Origin: an uncultured Ruminococcus sp.
GTDB lineage: Bacteria > Bacillota > Clostridia > Oscillospirales > CAG-272
Length of the DNA: 5,462 nt
Reading direction: 5' to 3'
NCBI GenBank assembly: GCA_902783755.1
Contig: CACZSC010000088.1
Coordinates: 1 to 5,462, forward strand
The position numbers and the translations under genes are program-made. The notes below the pieces were generated by a model. The model was not told where the DNA came from. It did not search any database and saw only the letters and a list, made by a program, of their open reading frames with translations. Positions 1 to 5,350 of the stretch are shown here, piece by piece (the first letter of the stretch is position 1; each line of letters opens with the position of its first letter).

Positions 1-31
1 CAGAATGGGGCAAAACAAATCTTTTTTTGTC

Positions 32-60
32 TTGATTTTTGAGGCCCGTTAGAGTAAAAT
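32..60 (+). promoter_or_regulatory. Predicted sigma-A promoter of the aldolase gene
   Basis: A -35 box TTGATT (32-37) and a -10 box TAAAAT (55-60) are separated by exactly 17 bases. Transcription would start near base 67, giving a leader of about 29 bases before the aldolase ATG at 96. The upstream sequence is T-rich. This placement also argues against a TTG start at 39, which would lie inside the promoter. It is a consensus match only. Confidence 0.6.
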
Positions 61-95
61 CAGTATGGAAATCTAATTACGAAATGGAGATTACT

Positions 96-1061
96 ATGGC
101 TCTCGTAACAACAACCGAAATGTTCAAAAAAGCGTACGAAGGAAAGTATGCGATCGGCGCGTTCAACATCAACAACATGGAGATAATCCAGGCCATCACC
201 GAGGCCGCGGGAGAACTCAGATCACCCGTCATCCTTCAGGTGTCCGCCGGCGCGAGGAAATACGCGAAGCAGGAATATCTCATGGCTCTCGCCCATGCCG
301 CCATCAAGGATTCCGGCATAGATCTGGCGCTCCATCTTGACCACGGCGCCGATTTCGAGATCTGCAAGGCCTGCATAGACGGCGGTTTCACCTCCGTGAT
401 GATCGACGGTTCCCATCACTCCTTCGACGACAACGTGGCCGTCACCAGGAAAGTCGTTGAATACGCACACGAGCGCGGAGTCGTGGTCGAAGGAGAGCTC
501 GGAAGACTTGCCGGAGTCGAGGACGATGTGAAGGTGTCCGCTGAAGACTCCTCCTACACGAGGCCCGAGGAAGTGGAGGAATTCCTCTACAGGACGGGCG
601 TCGACTCCCTGGCCATAGCGATCGGAACGAGCCACGGCGCGTACAAGTTCAGACCCGAGCAGTGCACCAGGAACGAGGACGGCGTGCTGGTACCGCCGCC
701 GCTGAGATTCGACATCCTCGAAAAGATCATGGAAAAGATTCCGGGATTCCCGATCGTGCTCCACGGAGCATCGTCCGTGTCCCAGGCTCATGTAAAAGAG
801 ATCAACGCCCTGGGCGGAAAGCTTCCCGACGCGGTAGGCATCCCTGAGGAACAGCTCAGAAAGGCTGCAACACTGGCGGTCTGCAAGATCAATATCGACT
901 CCGACATCCGTCTTGCCATGACAGCCGGGATCCGCAGAGTCCTCGCCGCCCAGCCGGAAGTGTTTGACCCGAGAGCATATCTGTCTGTCGCAAGAGAGGA
1001 AGTCAAGAAGATGGTCGCCCACAAGATCAGGGACGTCCTCGGATCCGAAAACACGCTTTAA
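96..1061 (+). CDS. fba: Class II fructose-bisphosphate aldolase
   Basis: This is a zinc-dependent cytoplasmic aldolase of 321 residues, a normal family length. It reversibly cleaves fructose 1,6-bisphosphate to dihydroxyacetone phosphate and glyceraldehyde 3-phosphate in glycolysis and gluconeogenesis. The TIM-barrel landmarks are all present: ALHLDHG at 78-84 with the proton-donor Asp82 and zinc ligand His83, VEGELGRLAG at 131-140, GTSHGAYKF at 177-185 with zinc ligand His180, VLHGASSV at 221-228 with zinc ligand His223, and KINIDSD at 264-270, which binds substrate. The start is the ATG at 96, because GGAGA (86-90) sits 5 bases upstream. An in-frame ATG at 84 and a TTG at 39 have poorer support. 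It appears to be transcribed alone from the promoter at 32-60, with a possible terminator after it. Ketose-bisphosphate aldolases for tagatose are relatives, so exact specificity is inferred, but the glycolytic enzyme is the best reading. Confidence 0.95.
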   Translation: MALVTTTEMFKKAYEGKYAIGAFNINNMEIIQAITEAAGELRSPVILQVSAGARKYAKQEYLMALAHAAIKDSGIDLALHLDHGADFEICKACIDGGFTSVMIDGSHHSFDDNVAVTRKVVEYAHERGVVVEGELGRLAGVEDDVKVSAEDSSYTRPEEVEEFLYRTGVDSLAIAIGTSHGAYKFRPEQCTRNEDGVLVPPPLRFDILEKIMEKIPGFPIVLHGASSVSQAHVKEINALGGKLPDAVGIPEEQLRKAATLAVCKINIDSDIRLAMTAGIRRVLAAQPEVFDPRAYLSVAREEVKKMVAHKIRDVLGSENTL

Positions 1062-1076
1062 GATACGGAAAACATG

Positions 1077-1110
1077 AACAGCACGGGCCACACCCGTGTT
1101 GTTTCGCTTT
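1077..1110 (+). terminator. Candidate intrinsic terminator after the aldolase gene
   Basis: An 11-bp stem pairs 1077-1087 with 1093-1103 around the loop CCACA. It contains one G-U wobble (1081/1099). The descending arm and the bases after it are U-rich but interrupted (TTGTTTCGCTTT), so termination may be partial. No convincing separate promoter is visible in the 22 bases before the thioesterase start, so some read-through into that gene is plausible. Confidence 0.5.
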
Positions 1111-1132
1111 ACGACAAGACGGGAGGCCTCTC

Positions 1133-1855
1133 ATGAAGTGGACAGGAAAGTACAGGACCCTTTCGACCGATACCGACCTCAACAACATAGTGTCGCCCAC
1201 GAACCTTCTCAGGTACATGCAGGACTCCGCGTTCAGCGAGATGAAGGCGGACGGCGAGTCCTATGACGACCTGTTCAGCCGGGGGCTGTCCTTCGTGCTC
1301 AGCAGGATGAGAGTCAGCTTCTACGCCCCGGTCCGGGCCAACGACGAGCTGGAATGCCAGACCTGGACCTGCGAGTCCAGGGGCGTGCAGTTCAACCGGT
1401 GCTACCGGGTGCTGCGGAGCGGCATCATAGTGGCGGAAGCCGTCTCGGTGTGGGCTCTCATCGGAACGGAGGACAGAAAGCTCCACCGGGTGAGCGAACT
1501 GGGACCCATGTACTGCGAAGACGAGATGCTGGAGCTCGACATGCCCGCCAGGTTCAGGATCCCCGAAGACGTCAGCCTGAGCCTGATGGGGGAAAAGACC
1601 GTCTGCTATCCCGACGCCGACCTTAACGGCCACATGAACAACACGAGATACGCCGACATGCTTTGCGGGTTCGCCTGCGGCATGCAGGGCAGGCGCCTCA
1701 TCTCAATGGGCATATCATACGTATCCGAGGCACCTCTTGACGAGACCCTCAAAGTATATGTAGGCTCGGGGGACGGCACATATTACGTCCGCACCGTGAG
1801 ACCCGACGGCCGCACCAACGTGGAGGCCGAACTCATTTTTGAAAATCTGGAGTAA
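1133..1855 (+). CDS. Acyl-ACP thioesterase, FatA/FatB-like double hotdog
   Basis: The 240-residue protein matches the bacterial acyl-ACP thioesterase family, which hydrolyses acyl chains from acyl carrier protein to give free fatty acids in the cytoplasm. It has two hotdog domains. The N-terminal one opens with a degenerate motif at 13-33 (DLNN, then PTNLLRYMQD). The C-terminal one carries DLNGHMNN at 163-170, followed by TRYADM. Asp163, Asn165 and His167 correspond to the catalytic residues of plant FatB enzymes, and Glu199 in ISYVSEA probably matches the catalytic Glu. The plant Cys next to that Glu is Ala200 here, as bacterial members often lack it. GGGAGG (1121-1126) lies 6 bases before the ATG. 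The stop is only 4 bases before the ribonuclease lipoprotein gene, whose ribosome site lies within this gene's last codons, so the two are probably co-transcribed. Chain-length preference cannot be read from the sequence. Confidence 0.9.
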   Translation: MKWTGKYRTLSTDTDLNNIVSPTNLLRYMQDSAFSEMKADGESYDDLFSRGLSFVLSRMRVSFYAPVRANDELECQTWTCESRGVQFNRCYRVLRSGIIVAEAVSVWALIGTEDRKLHRVSELGPMYCEDEMLELDMPARFRIPEDVSLSLMGEKTVCYPDADLNGHMNNTRYADMLCGFACGMQGRRLISMGISYVSEAPLDETLKVYVGSGDGTYYVRTVRPDGRTNVEAELIFENLE

Positions 1856-1859
1856 TCAC

Positions 1860-2507
1860 ATGAGGAAACTTACATCCCTCCTGCTCATACTGTGCCTGCT
1901 GCTTTCCCTCACGGGGCTTTCAGCCTGCAGGCTGACGAAGCCCTCGCAAACCGTCCCTTCCGGGACCGCGGACACCGCCGGGGAGCCGGATTCGCTGTAT
2001 GAGACACAGATCCCCCTTGAGCTCGTCACGGACGACCCCGGGGACACGGCGGAAACGGATCCGGTGTCGTTCGAATCGACTGATACGCAGCAGATCCAGA
2101 CCGACCCGCCCTCCTCCGAAAGCGAGGAGACCATGCCGGAAGAGACCGCCATAGACGAAAACGGCACATACGACGACAAGGAGAGCGTAGCCCTGTACAT
2201 CCACACCTACGGGAAGCTCCCGTCGAACTACATCACCAAGTCGGATGCGTCGGCACTGGGCTGGACGGGAGGCTCGGTGGAGCAGTTCGTCAAGGGAAAG
2301 GCCATAGGCGGCGACAGGTTCGGCAACTATGAAGGCCTGCTCCCGAAGGCAAAAGGGCGCACCTACTACGAATGCGACATCGACACCATCGGGAAGAAGT
2401 CGAGAGGCGCCAAGAGGATCATATACTCCAACGACGGTCTGATATACTATACAGAAGACCACTACGAGACTTTCGAACTGCTGTACACAAGTGAAGGAAA
2501 AAACTGA
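1860..2507 (+). CDS. Barnase-family ribonuclease lipoprotein
   Basis: This is a 215-residue exported RNase. Residues 1-22 form a lipoprotein signal peptide (MRKL, then a Leu-rich core) ending in the lipobox LSAC, so Cys23 would be lipidated and the enzyme held on the outer face of the membrane. Residues 24-103 are a low-complexity linker rich in Asp, Glu, Ser, Thr and Pro. Residues 105-209 match nearly all of barnase, an endoribonuclease of the microbial N1/T1 fold. Visible matches are GKLPSNYITKSDASALGW (118-135), AIGGDRFGNYEG (148-159), the general base Glu171 in YYECD, Arg182 and Arg186 in the phosphate-binding segment, and the general acid His201 in EDHYETF. Lys127 matches barnase Lys27. 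All key catalytic residues are kept, so it should be active. The ATG at 1860 has GGAG 7 bases upstream; an in-frame TTG at 1839 would precede the signal peptide and is unlikely. The barstar-like inhibitor gene follows at once. Target (scavenged RNA or competitor cells) is unknown. Confidence 0.93.
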   Translation: MRKLTSLLLILCLLLSLTGLSACRLTKPSQTVPSGTADTAGEPDSLYETQIPLELVTDDPGDTAETDPVSFESTDTQQIQTDPPSSESEETMPEETAIDENGTYDDKESVALYIHTYGKLPSNYITKSDASALGWTGGSVEQFVKGKAIGGDRFGNYEGLLPKAKGRTYYECDIDTIGKKSRGAKRIIYSNDGLIYYTEDHYETFELLYTSEGKN

Positions 2508-2511
2508 GAGG
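2506..2511 (+). promoter_or_regulatory. Ribosome binding site that decides the inhibitor start
   Basis: GAGAGG overlaps the TGA stop of the ribonuclease gene and lies 9 bases before the GTG at 2521. No comparable site precedes the alternative GTG at 2491 or the ATG at 2542. The overlap with the upstream stop suggests that translation of the inhibitor is coupled to that of the nuclease. Confidence 0.6.
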
Positions 2512-2520
2512 TATGCGGCT

Positions 2521-2793
2521 GTGGGAAACACTAATTACAAGATGGTCGACCTGACCGGCATAAAGGACAGGGCGGAGCTCTTTGACAGGATAGAGGACGG
2601 GCTCGATCTGCCTGTATATTTCGGTAAGAATCTGGACGCCCTCCACGACATGCTGGCGTATTCGGACATCACCCTGATCATCATCGGTTTCGCCGACGCG
2701 AAGGAGGCCCTGGGCAGCTACGCTGAGGCCCTGGCGGGCATGCTCATCGACACGGAAGCGGAATCAAAGAACTTCAAAGTCATCATAAGATGA
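2521..2793 (+). CDS. Barstar-family ribonuclease inhibitor (immunity protein)
   Basis: The 90-residue protein is the same length as barstar, which blocks barnase inside the cell by plugging its active site. It has no signal peptide, so it should stay cytoplasmic. The core motif is at 30-45: LPVYFGKNLDALHDML. Tyr33, Phe34, Asp39 and Asp43 align with barstar Tyr29, Tyr30, Asp35 and Asp39; the last is the residue that sits among the nuclease's Arg and His side chains. Barstar Trp38 is His42 here. The C-terminus (NFKVIIR) fits the last beta strand. The GTG at 2521 is chosen because of the GAGAGG upstream and because NYKMVDLTGI then aligns with the start of barstar; the longer form from GTG 2491 overlaps the nuclease gene by 17 bases and lacks a ribosome site. 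Its place directly after the nuclease gene supports a cognate pair. Confidence 0.9.
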   Translation: MGNTNYKMVDLTGIKDRAELFDRIEDGLDLPVYFGKNLDALHDMLAYSDITLIIIGFADAKEALGSYAEALAGMLIDTEAESKNFKVIIR

Positions 2794-2837
2794 AGGTGCA
2801 ACAGGCTCCGGGCGGCGCGTCAAGGCCAAAATCTTCC

Positions 2838-2894
2838 AATATTTTATATATTGCAAAAAAAGTTGTTGACAAACCACGGAGCTTGTGGTAATAT
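2838..2894 (+). promoter_or_regulatory. Strong extended -10 promoter with AT-rich upstream tract, for the tRNA operon
   Basis: The -35 box is a consensus TTGACA (2866-2871). After a 17-base spacer comes TAATAT (2889-2894), preceded by TGG so that it forms an extended -10. An A/T-rich tract at 2838-2862 could act as an UP element. These are the features expected of a highly expressed stable-RNA promoter. Transcription would start near 2900. The rest of the gap after the inhibitor gene (2794-2837) shows no convincing terminator. Confidence 0.8.
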
Positions 2895-2900
2895 ACATAA

Positions 2901-2915
2901 GCGCTTCGAAAGTGC
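2901..2915 (+). other. Small hairpin at the 5' end of the tRNA transcript
   Basis: GCGCTT (2901-2906) can pair with AAGTGC (2910-2915), with one G-U wobble and a very short loop, or as five pairs with a five-base loop. It would sit at the very start of the precursor transcript, 4 bases before the first tRNA. A role in shielding or processing the 5' end is only a guess. Confidence 0.35.
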
Positions 2916-2919
2916 CTGT

Positions 2920-2990
2920 GCGAGTGTAGTTCAGTGGTAGAATTCCAGCCTTCCAAGCTGGTTATGTGGGTTCGATTCCCATCACTCGCT
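2920..2990 (+). tRNA. tRNA-Gly(TCC)
   Basis: This 71-base cloverleaf reads glycine GGA and GGG codons. The acceptor stem is GCGAGTG with CACTCGC (2983-2989). The anticodon loop is CTTCCAA, with anticodon TCC at 2952-2954 and stem CCAGC/GCTGG. The T loop is TTCGATT. The discriminator base is T2990, as usual for bacterial tRNA-Gly. The next bases are TTA, so CCA must be added after transcription. It is the first tRNA after the promoter. Confidence 0.97.
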
Positions 2991-2998
2991 TATTATTT

Positions 2999-3072
2999 GT
3001 GCCTTTAGCTCAGCAGGATAGAGCAACTGCCTTCTAAGCAGTAGGCCGAGGGTTCGAATCCCCCAAGGCACG
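2999..3072 (+). tRNA. tRNA-Arg(TCT)
   Basis: This 74-base cloverleaf reads arginine AGA and, by wobble, AGG. The acceptor stem is GTGCCTT with AAGGCAC (3065-3071). The anticodon loop CTTCTAA has TCT at 3033-3035 on the stem ACTGC/GCAGT. The D stem is GCTC/GAGC and the discriminator is G3072. No CCA is encoded. The T stem GAGGG/CCCCC contains an A-C mismatch (A3049 against C3063). AGG and AGA are heavily used codons in the neighbouring genes. It begins 8 bases after the tRNA-Gly. Confidence 0.95.
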
Positions 3073-3098
3073 TTGGTTCCGGTTATCCGGCGCTGCTT

Positions 3099-3173
3099 GG
3101 TGGATGTAGCTCAGTTGGTTAGAGCGTCAGGTTGTGGCCCTGAAGGCCGTGGGTTCGACCCCCATCATTCACC
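3099..3173 (+). tRNA. tRNA-His(GTG)
   Basis: This cloverleaf reads histidine CAC and CAT. The anticodon loop TTGTGGC carries GTG at 3134-3136 on the stem TCAGG/CCTGA. The acceptor stem GTGGATG/CATTCAC has one G-U pair. The extra 5' base G-1 (3099) faces C73 (3173), the pair that histidyl-tRNA synthetase recognises, so the mature RNA is taken to start at 3099. No CCA is encoded. A 26-base spacer separates it from the tRNA-Arg. Confidence 0.96.
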
Positions 3174-3183
3174 CTTGATTTAT

Positions 3184-3254
3184 AGCGGTATTGTGTAAAG
3201 GTAGCACAGCAGACTCTGACTCTGTATGTTGGGGTTCGAATCCCTATACCGCTG
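3184..3254 (+). tRNA. tRNA-Gln(CTG)
   Basis: This 71-base cloverleaf reads glutamine CAG. The acceptor stem is AGCGGTA with TACCGCT (3247-3253), and the discriminator is G3254. The anticodon loop CTCTGAC carries CTG at 3216-3218, with stem GCAGA/TCTGT. The D arm is short (GTG/CAC), as is usual for tRNA-Gln. No CCA is encoded. The CTG anticodon pairs only with CAG, so a TTG isoacceptor for CAA is expected elsewhere in the genome. The operon terminator starts 3 bases after the tRNA. Confidence 0.95.
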
Positions 3255-3257
3255 TAC

Positions 3258-3299
3258 GAGTCTCCGACGACCGTTCAGGTTCCGGAGACTCTTTTCTTT
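3258..3299 (+). terminator. Intrinsic terminator of the tRNA operon
   Basis: A perfect 9-bp stem pairs GAGTCTCCG (3258-3266) with CGGAGACTC (3283-3291). An inner GACC/GGTT helix (3269-3272 with 3278-3281) may stack in the loop. The tract TTTTCTTT (3292-3299) follows directly. Confidence 0.9.
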
Positions 3300-3325
3300 A
3301 CATGAAGCGGGATTTGTGATATAAT
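3297..3325 (+). promoter_or_regulatory. Extended -10 promoter of the small lipoprotein gene
   Basis: The -10 box is a consensus TATAAT (3320-3325), preceded by TGA as an extended -10. The -35 box TTTACA (3297-3302) is 17 bases upstream and its first three bases are the end of the preceding terminator's U-tract. Transcription would start near 3332, leaving a leader of about 29 bases that contains the ribosome site AGGAAGG (3345-3351). Confidence 0.8.
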
Positions 3326-3360
3326 CCACGTGAAAAAACGAATCAGGAAGGCGATTAACT

Positions 3361-3843
3361 ATGAGAAAGAGGATCATTTGCCTGCTTATACTGACAGTCA
3401 TGCTGGTATGCCTGACCGCCTGCTCGTCCGGCACGAACACCCCTGATACCACGGATACTCAGGACACCCAGGACACTCAGGATACCGAGCCCACAGCTCC
3501 CGCCCACACCGAGGAGCCCGGCGGCTTCACGGAAGTCACCGAGCTGACTCTCAACAGGGATCCGTATTTCGACGAGGAAGGAAGACTTGTCCTGTACTTC
3601 GACGAAGAGGCGGCATTCGGCGCGAACGCCGTGGCATACGTCGGCTATCTGTACGGCTATTCCGCAAATTCTCTGGCAGGGCACGTGGTGCCGGGAGTCT
3701 ATGACGATATGCTTCAGGAGAACGGATACGTGGGGGCAGCCATAAAGACCGACGAGCCCCTTGATCTCGAGCCCGGGGAATATGAATTCTCGGTAACGAT
3801 CGAAAACCGGTTCATCGCCACGTTCACGATGACCATCGACTGA
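3361..3843 (+). CDS. Small lipoprotein of unknown function
   Basis: The 160-residue protein has a classic lipoprotein signal: MRKR, a hydrophobic core to residue 17, and the lipobox LTAC with Cys21. It should therefore be exported and lipid-anchored on the outer face of the membrane. Residues 22-55 form a Thr/Asp-rich linker that includes three Asp-Thr-Gln units (32-40). Residues 56-160 form one compact domain with alternating beta-type segments (RLVLYF, AVAYVGYLYGY, YEFSVTIENRF, ATFTMTI), suggesting a small beta-sandwich, perhaps Ig-like. No catalytic motif is visible and I do not recognise the family. It has its own promoter, the ribosome site AGGAAGG 9 bases before the ATG, and its own terminator, so it looks like a single-gene unit. 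Its layout (signal, lipobox, acidic linker, C-terminal domain) mirrors the ribonuclease lipoprotein upstream. Confidence 0.85.
   Translation: MRKRIICLLILTVMLVCLTACSSGTNTPDTTDTQDTQDTQDTEPTAPAHTEEPGGFTEVTELTLNRDPYFDEEGRLVLYFDEEAAFGANAVAYVGYLYGYSANSLAGHVVPGVYDDMLQENGYVGAAIKTDEPLDLEPGEYEFSVTIENRFIATFTMTID
3454..3480 (+). repeat. Three tandem 9-base repeats encoding Asp-Thr-Gln
   Basis: Three consecutive copies of GAYACYCAG (Y is C or T) encode DTQ-DTQ-DTQ in the linker of the small lipoprotein. A fourth, diverged copy (GATACCGAG, DTE) follows at 3481-3489. The differences between copies are synonymous, so the repeat is kept at protein level. Length variation between strains would be expected. 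Confidence 0.8.
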
Positions 3844-3852
3844 AACCGACGC

Positions 3853-3877
3853 GGGAAGACTTCTGTCTTCCCCTTTT
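3853..3877 (+). terminator. Intrinsic terminator after the small lipoprotein gene
   Basis: GGGAAGAC (3853-3860) pairs perfectly with GTCTTCCC (3865-3872) around a TTCT loop, followed by C and TTTT. It ends only about 20 bases before the dipeptidase start, and no clear sigma-A promoter is visible between them. The dipeptidase may therefore depend on read-through or on a weak promoter overlapping this hairpin. Confidence 0.75.
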
Positions 3878-3898
3878 CATTAACGGAAGGTGAATTAT

Positions 3899-5350
3899 AT
3901 GGGAATACTTTCAAACTGCGAACCGAAAAAAGTCTTTGAATTCTTCGAGATGATCTGTTCCGTCCCACACGGTTCCGGGAACACCAGGCAGATCAGCGAC
4001 CTGTGCGCCCGCTTCGCCGAAGAACGGGGTCTTGAGTTCCGCCGGGACGACATGAACAACGTGGTCATCATAAAGGAGGCCTCGGAAGGATATGAGGATT
4101 CAGAGCCTATCATCCTTCAGGCCCACCTTGACATGGTGTGCGCGAAGGCTCCCGGGTGCATGACTGATATGGAAAAGGAGCCGGTACACGTCATGACTGA
4201 CGGGGAATGGGTGTTTGCCGACGGCACCTCCCTCGGAGGAGACGACGGGATAGGCGCCGCACTGATCCTGGCAGTCCTGGACGACAACACGATCCCCCAC
4301 CCGAGGATCGAAGCCGTGCTGACCACGGACGAGGAGACCGGGCTCGAAGGCGCCGGCGGACTGGACACGTCCCTGCTCACGGCAAGGAAGATGATCAATC
4401 TGGACTCGGAGGAAGACGGAGCCGTCACCGCCGGCTGCGCCGGAGGAGCGAGAGTCGACTGTTCCCTCCCGGTATGCATGATCCCCGCCGGCAAAGACCG
4501 TCTGTGCTACACCGTCATGGTATCGGAACTGAAAGGCGGCCATTCGGGCGGCGATATCGACAAGGGCCGCGCCAATGCCGCCCTGCTGCTGAACAGGCTT
4601 TTCCATGAGGTCCTCTCAAACATACATGACACCCTTCTGGGCGGCATCTCCGGCGGAGAGTTCGACAATGTGATAATGCCGAAGGCCGCGGGCGTGATAT
4701 CCGTCCCGAAGGAGTCTGAGGAGAGATTCAAAGAGACCGTACGGGAGTTTACCGCCGATATAAAGAAAGAGTATTCTGCCACGGATCCCGACATCGAGAT
4801 ATCGGTGACGCCAAAAGAACCCGTCCCGACGCTGAGCAGGAAAAGCACCCGGTCAGTGATACAGGCGCTGATGGCGCTTCCCTTCGGCGTCCAGAACATG
4901 GATCCCTACATCAAGGGGCTGGTGAGGACCTCCCTCAACATCGGGATCATACGGACCACCTCCAATGCCGTCGAGTTCAGCCTCTTCGTCAGGTCGTCTC
5001 TCGACTCCGAGCTGAAGCTCACGATAAACAAAGTGAAGGCCTGCATCGAGCCCTACGGAGTGAAAGTCGATGTCAGAGGTTCGTACTCGGGATGGGCGTT
5101 CGCGGAAGAGTCCCCGGTGCGCGAGACCCTGATGGCCGCTTATGAGGCGGTCAACGGCACAAGACCCGAGATCACCGCCACCCACGGCGGCCTTGAGTGC
5201 GGAGTGTTCATGGGAAAGATGAAGGATCTCGACTGCATATCCTGCGGCCCGGATCTCAGAGCCGTCCACTCTCCGGACGAAAAGCTGAACATAAAGTCCA
5301 CGGAAAGGCTGTGGAAAGTGCTCACAAAGGCGCTGGAAATGTCGAAATAA
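3899..5350 (+). CDS. pepD: Aminoacyl-histidine dipeptidase (PepD, peptidase family M20C)
   Basis: The 483-residue protein is almost exactly the length of E. coli PepD, a cytosolic two-metal enzyme that splits Xaa-His and other dipeptides for amino-acid recycling. Every expected active-site position is present: metal ligand His76 and Asp78 in QAHLDMV, bridging Asp115 in LGGDDGIG, general base Glu145 and metal ligand Glu146 in TTDEETG, Asp169 in NLDSEE, and His457 in AVHSPDE. GGHSGGDI (213-220) marks the start of the inserted lid and dimerisation region, after which the catalytic domain resumes near residue 390. There is no signal peptide. The ATG at 3899 is preferred because AGGTGA (3888-3893) lies 5 bases before it; the in-frame GTG at 3890 is part of that ribosome site. 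It is probably expressed alone. Substrate range in this organism is inferred from the family. Confidence 0.96.
   Translation: MGILSNCEPKKVFEFFEMICSVPHGSGNTRQISDLCARFAEERGLEFRRDDMNNVVIIKEASEGYEDSEPIILQAHLDMVCAKAPGCMTDMEKEPVHVMTDGEWVFADGTSLGGDDGIGAALILAVLDDNTIPHPRIEAVLTTDEETGLEGAGGLDTSLLTARKMINLDSEEDGAVTAGCAGGARVDCSLPVCMIPAGKDRLCYTVMVSELKGGHSGGDIDKGRANAALLLNRLFHEVLSNIHDTLLGGISGGEFDNVIMPKAAGVISVPKESEERFKETVREFTADIKKEYSATDPDIEISVTPKEPVPTLSRKSTRSVIQALMALPFGVQNMDPYIKGLVRTSLNIGIIRTTSNAVEFSLFVRSSLDSELKLTINKVKACIEPYGVKVDVRGSYSGWAFAEESPVRETLMAAYEAVNGTRPEITATHGGLECGVFMGKMKDLDCISCGPDLRAVHSPDEKLNIKSTERLWKVLTKALEMSK

Noticed and set aside
39..95. N-terminal extension of the aldolase from TTG 39
   Set aside because: It would start inside the promoter and lacks a ribosome site; MALVTTTEMF from ATG 96 is the usual family start.
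222..1091. Long minus-strand open frame (289 codons) opposite the aldolase gene
   Set aside because: The aldolase on the + strand has all family motifs; the opposite frame has no recognisable domain and is a shadow of GC-rich coding sequence.
2491..2520. GTG 2491 as the inhibitor start
   Set aside because: No ribosome site precedes it, it overlaps the nuclease gene, and it would add residues beyond the barstar length. It remains a weaker alternative.
2899..2906. AAGCGCTT palindrome as a LacI/CcpA-type operator at the tRNA promoter
   Set aside because: Only the 8-base core is symmetric and it is explained by the leader hairpin; tRNA operons are not usual targets.
3454..3489. Tandem 9-base repeats as a CRISPR or recombination site
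   Set aside because: They are in frame, encode Asp-Thr-Gln units and have no spacers, so they are a protein linker repeat.
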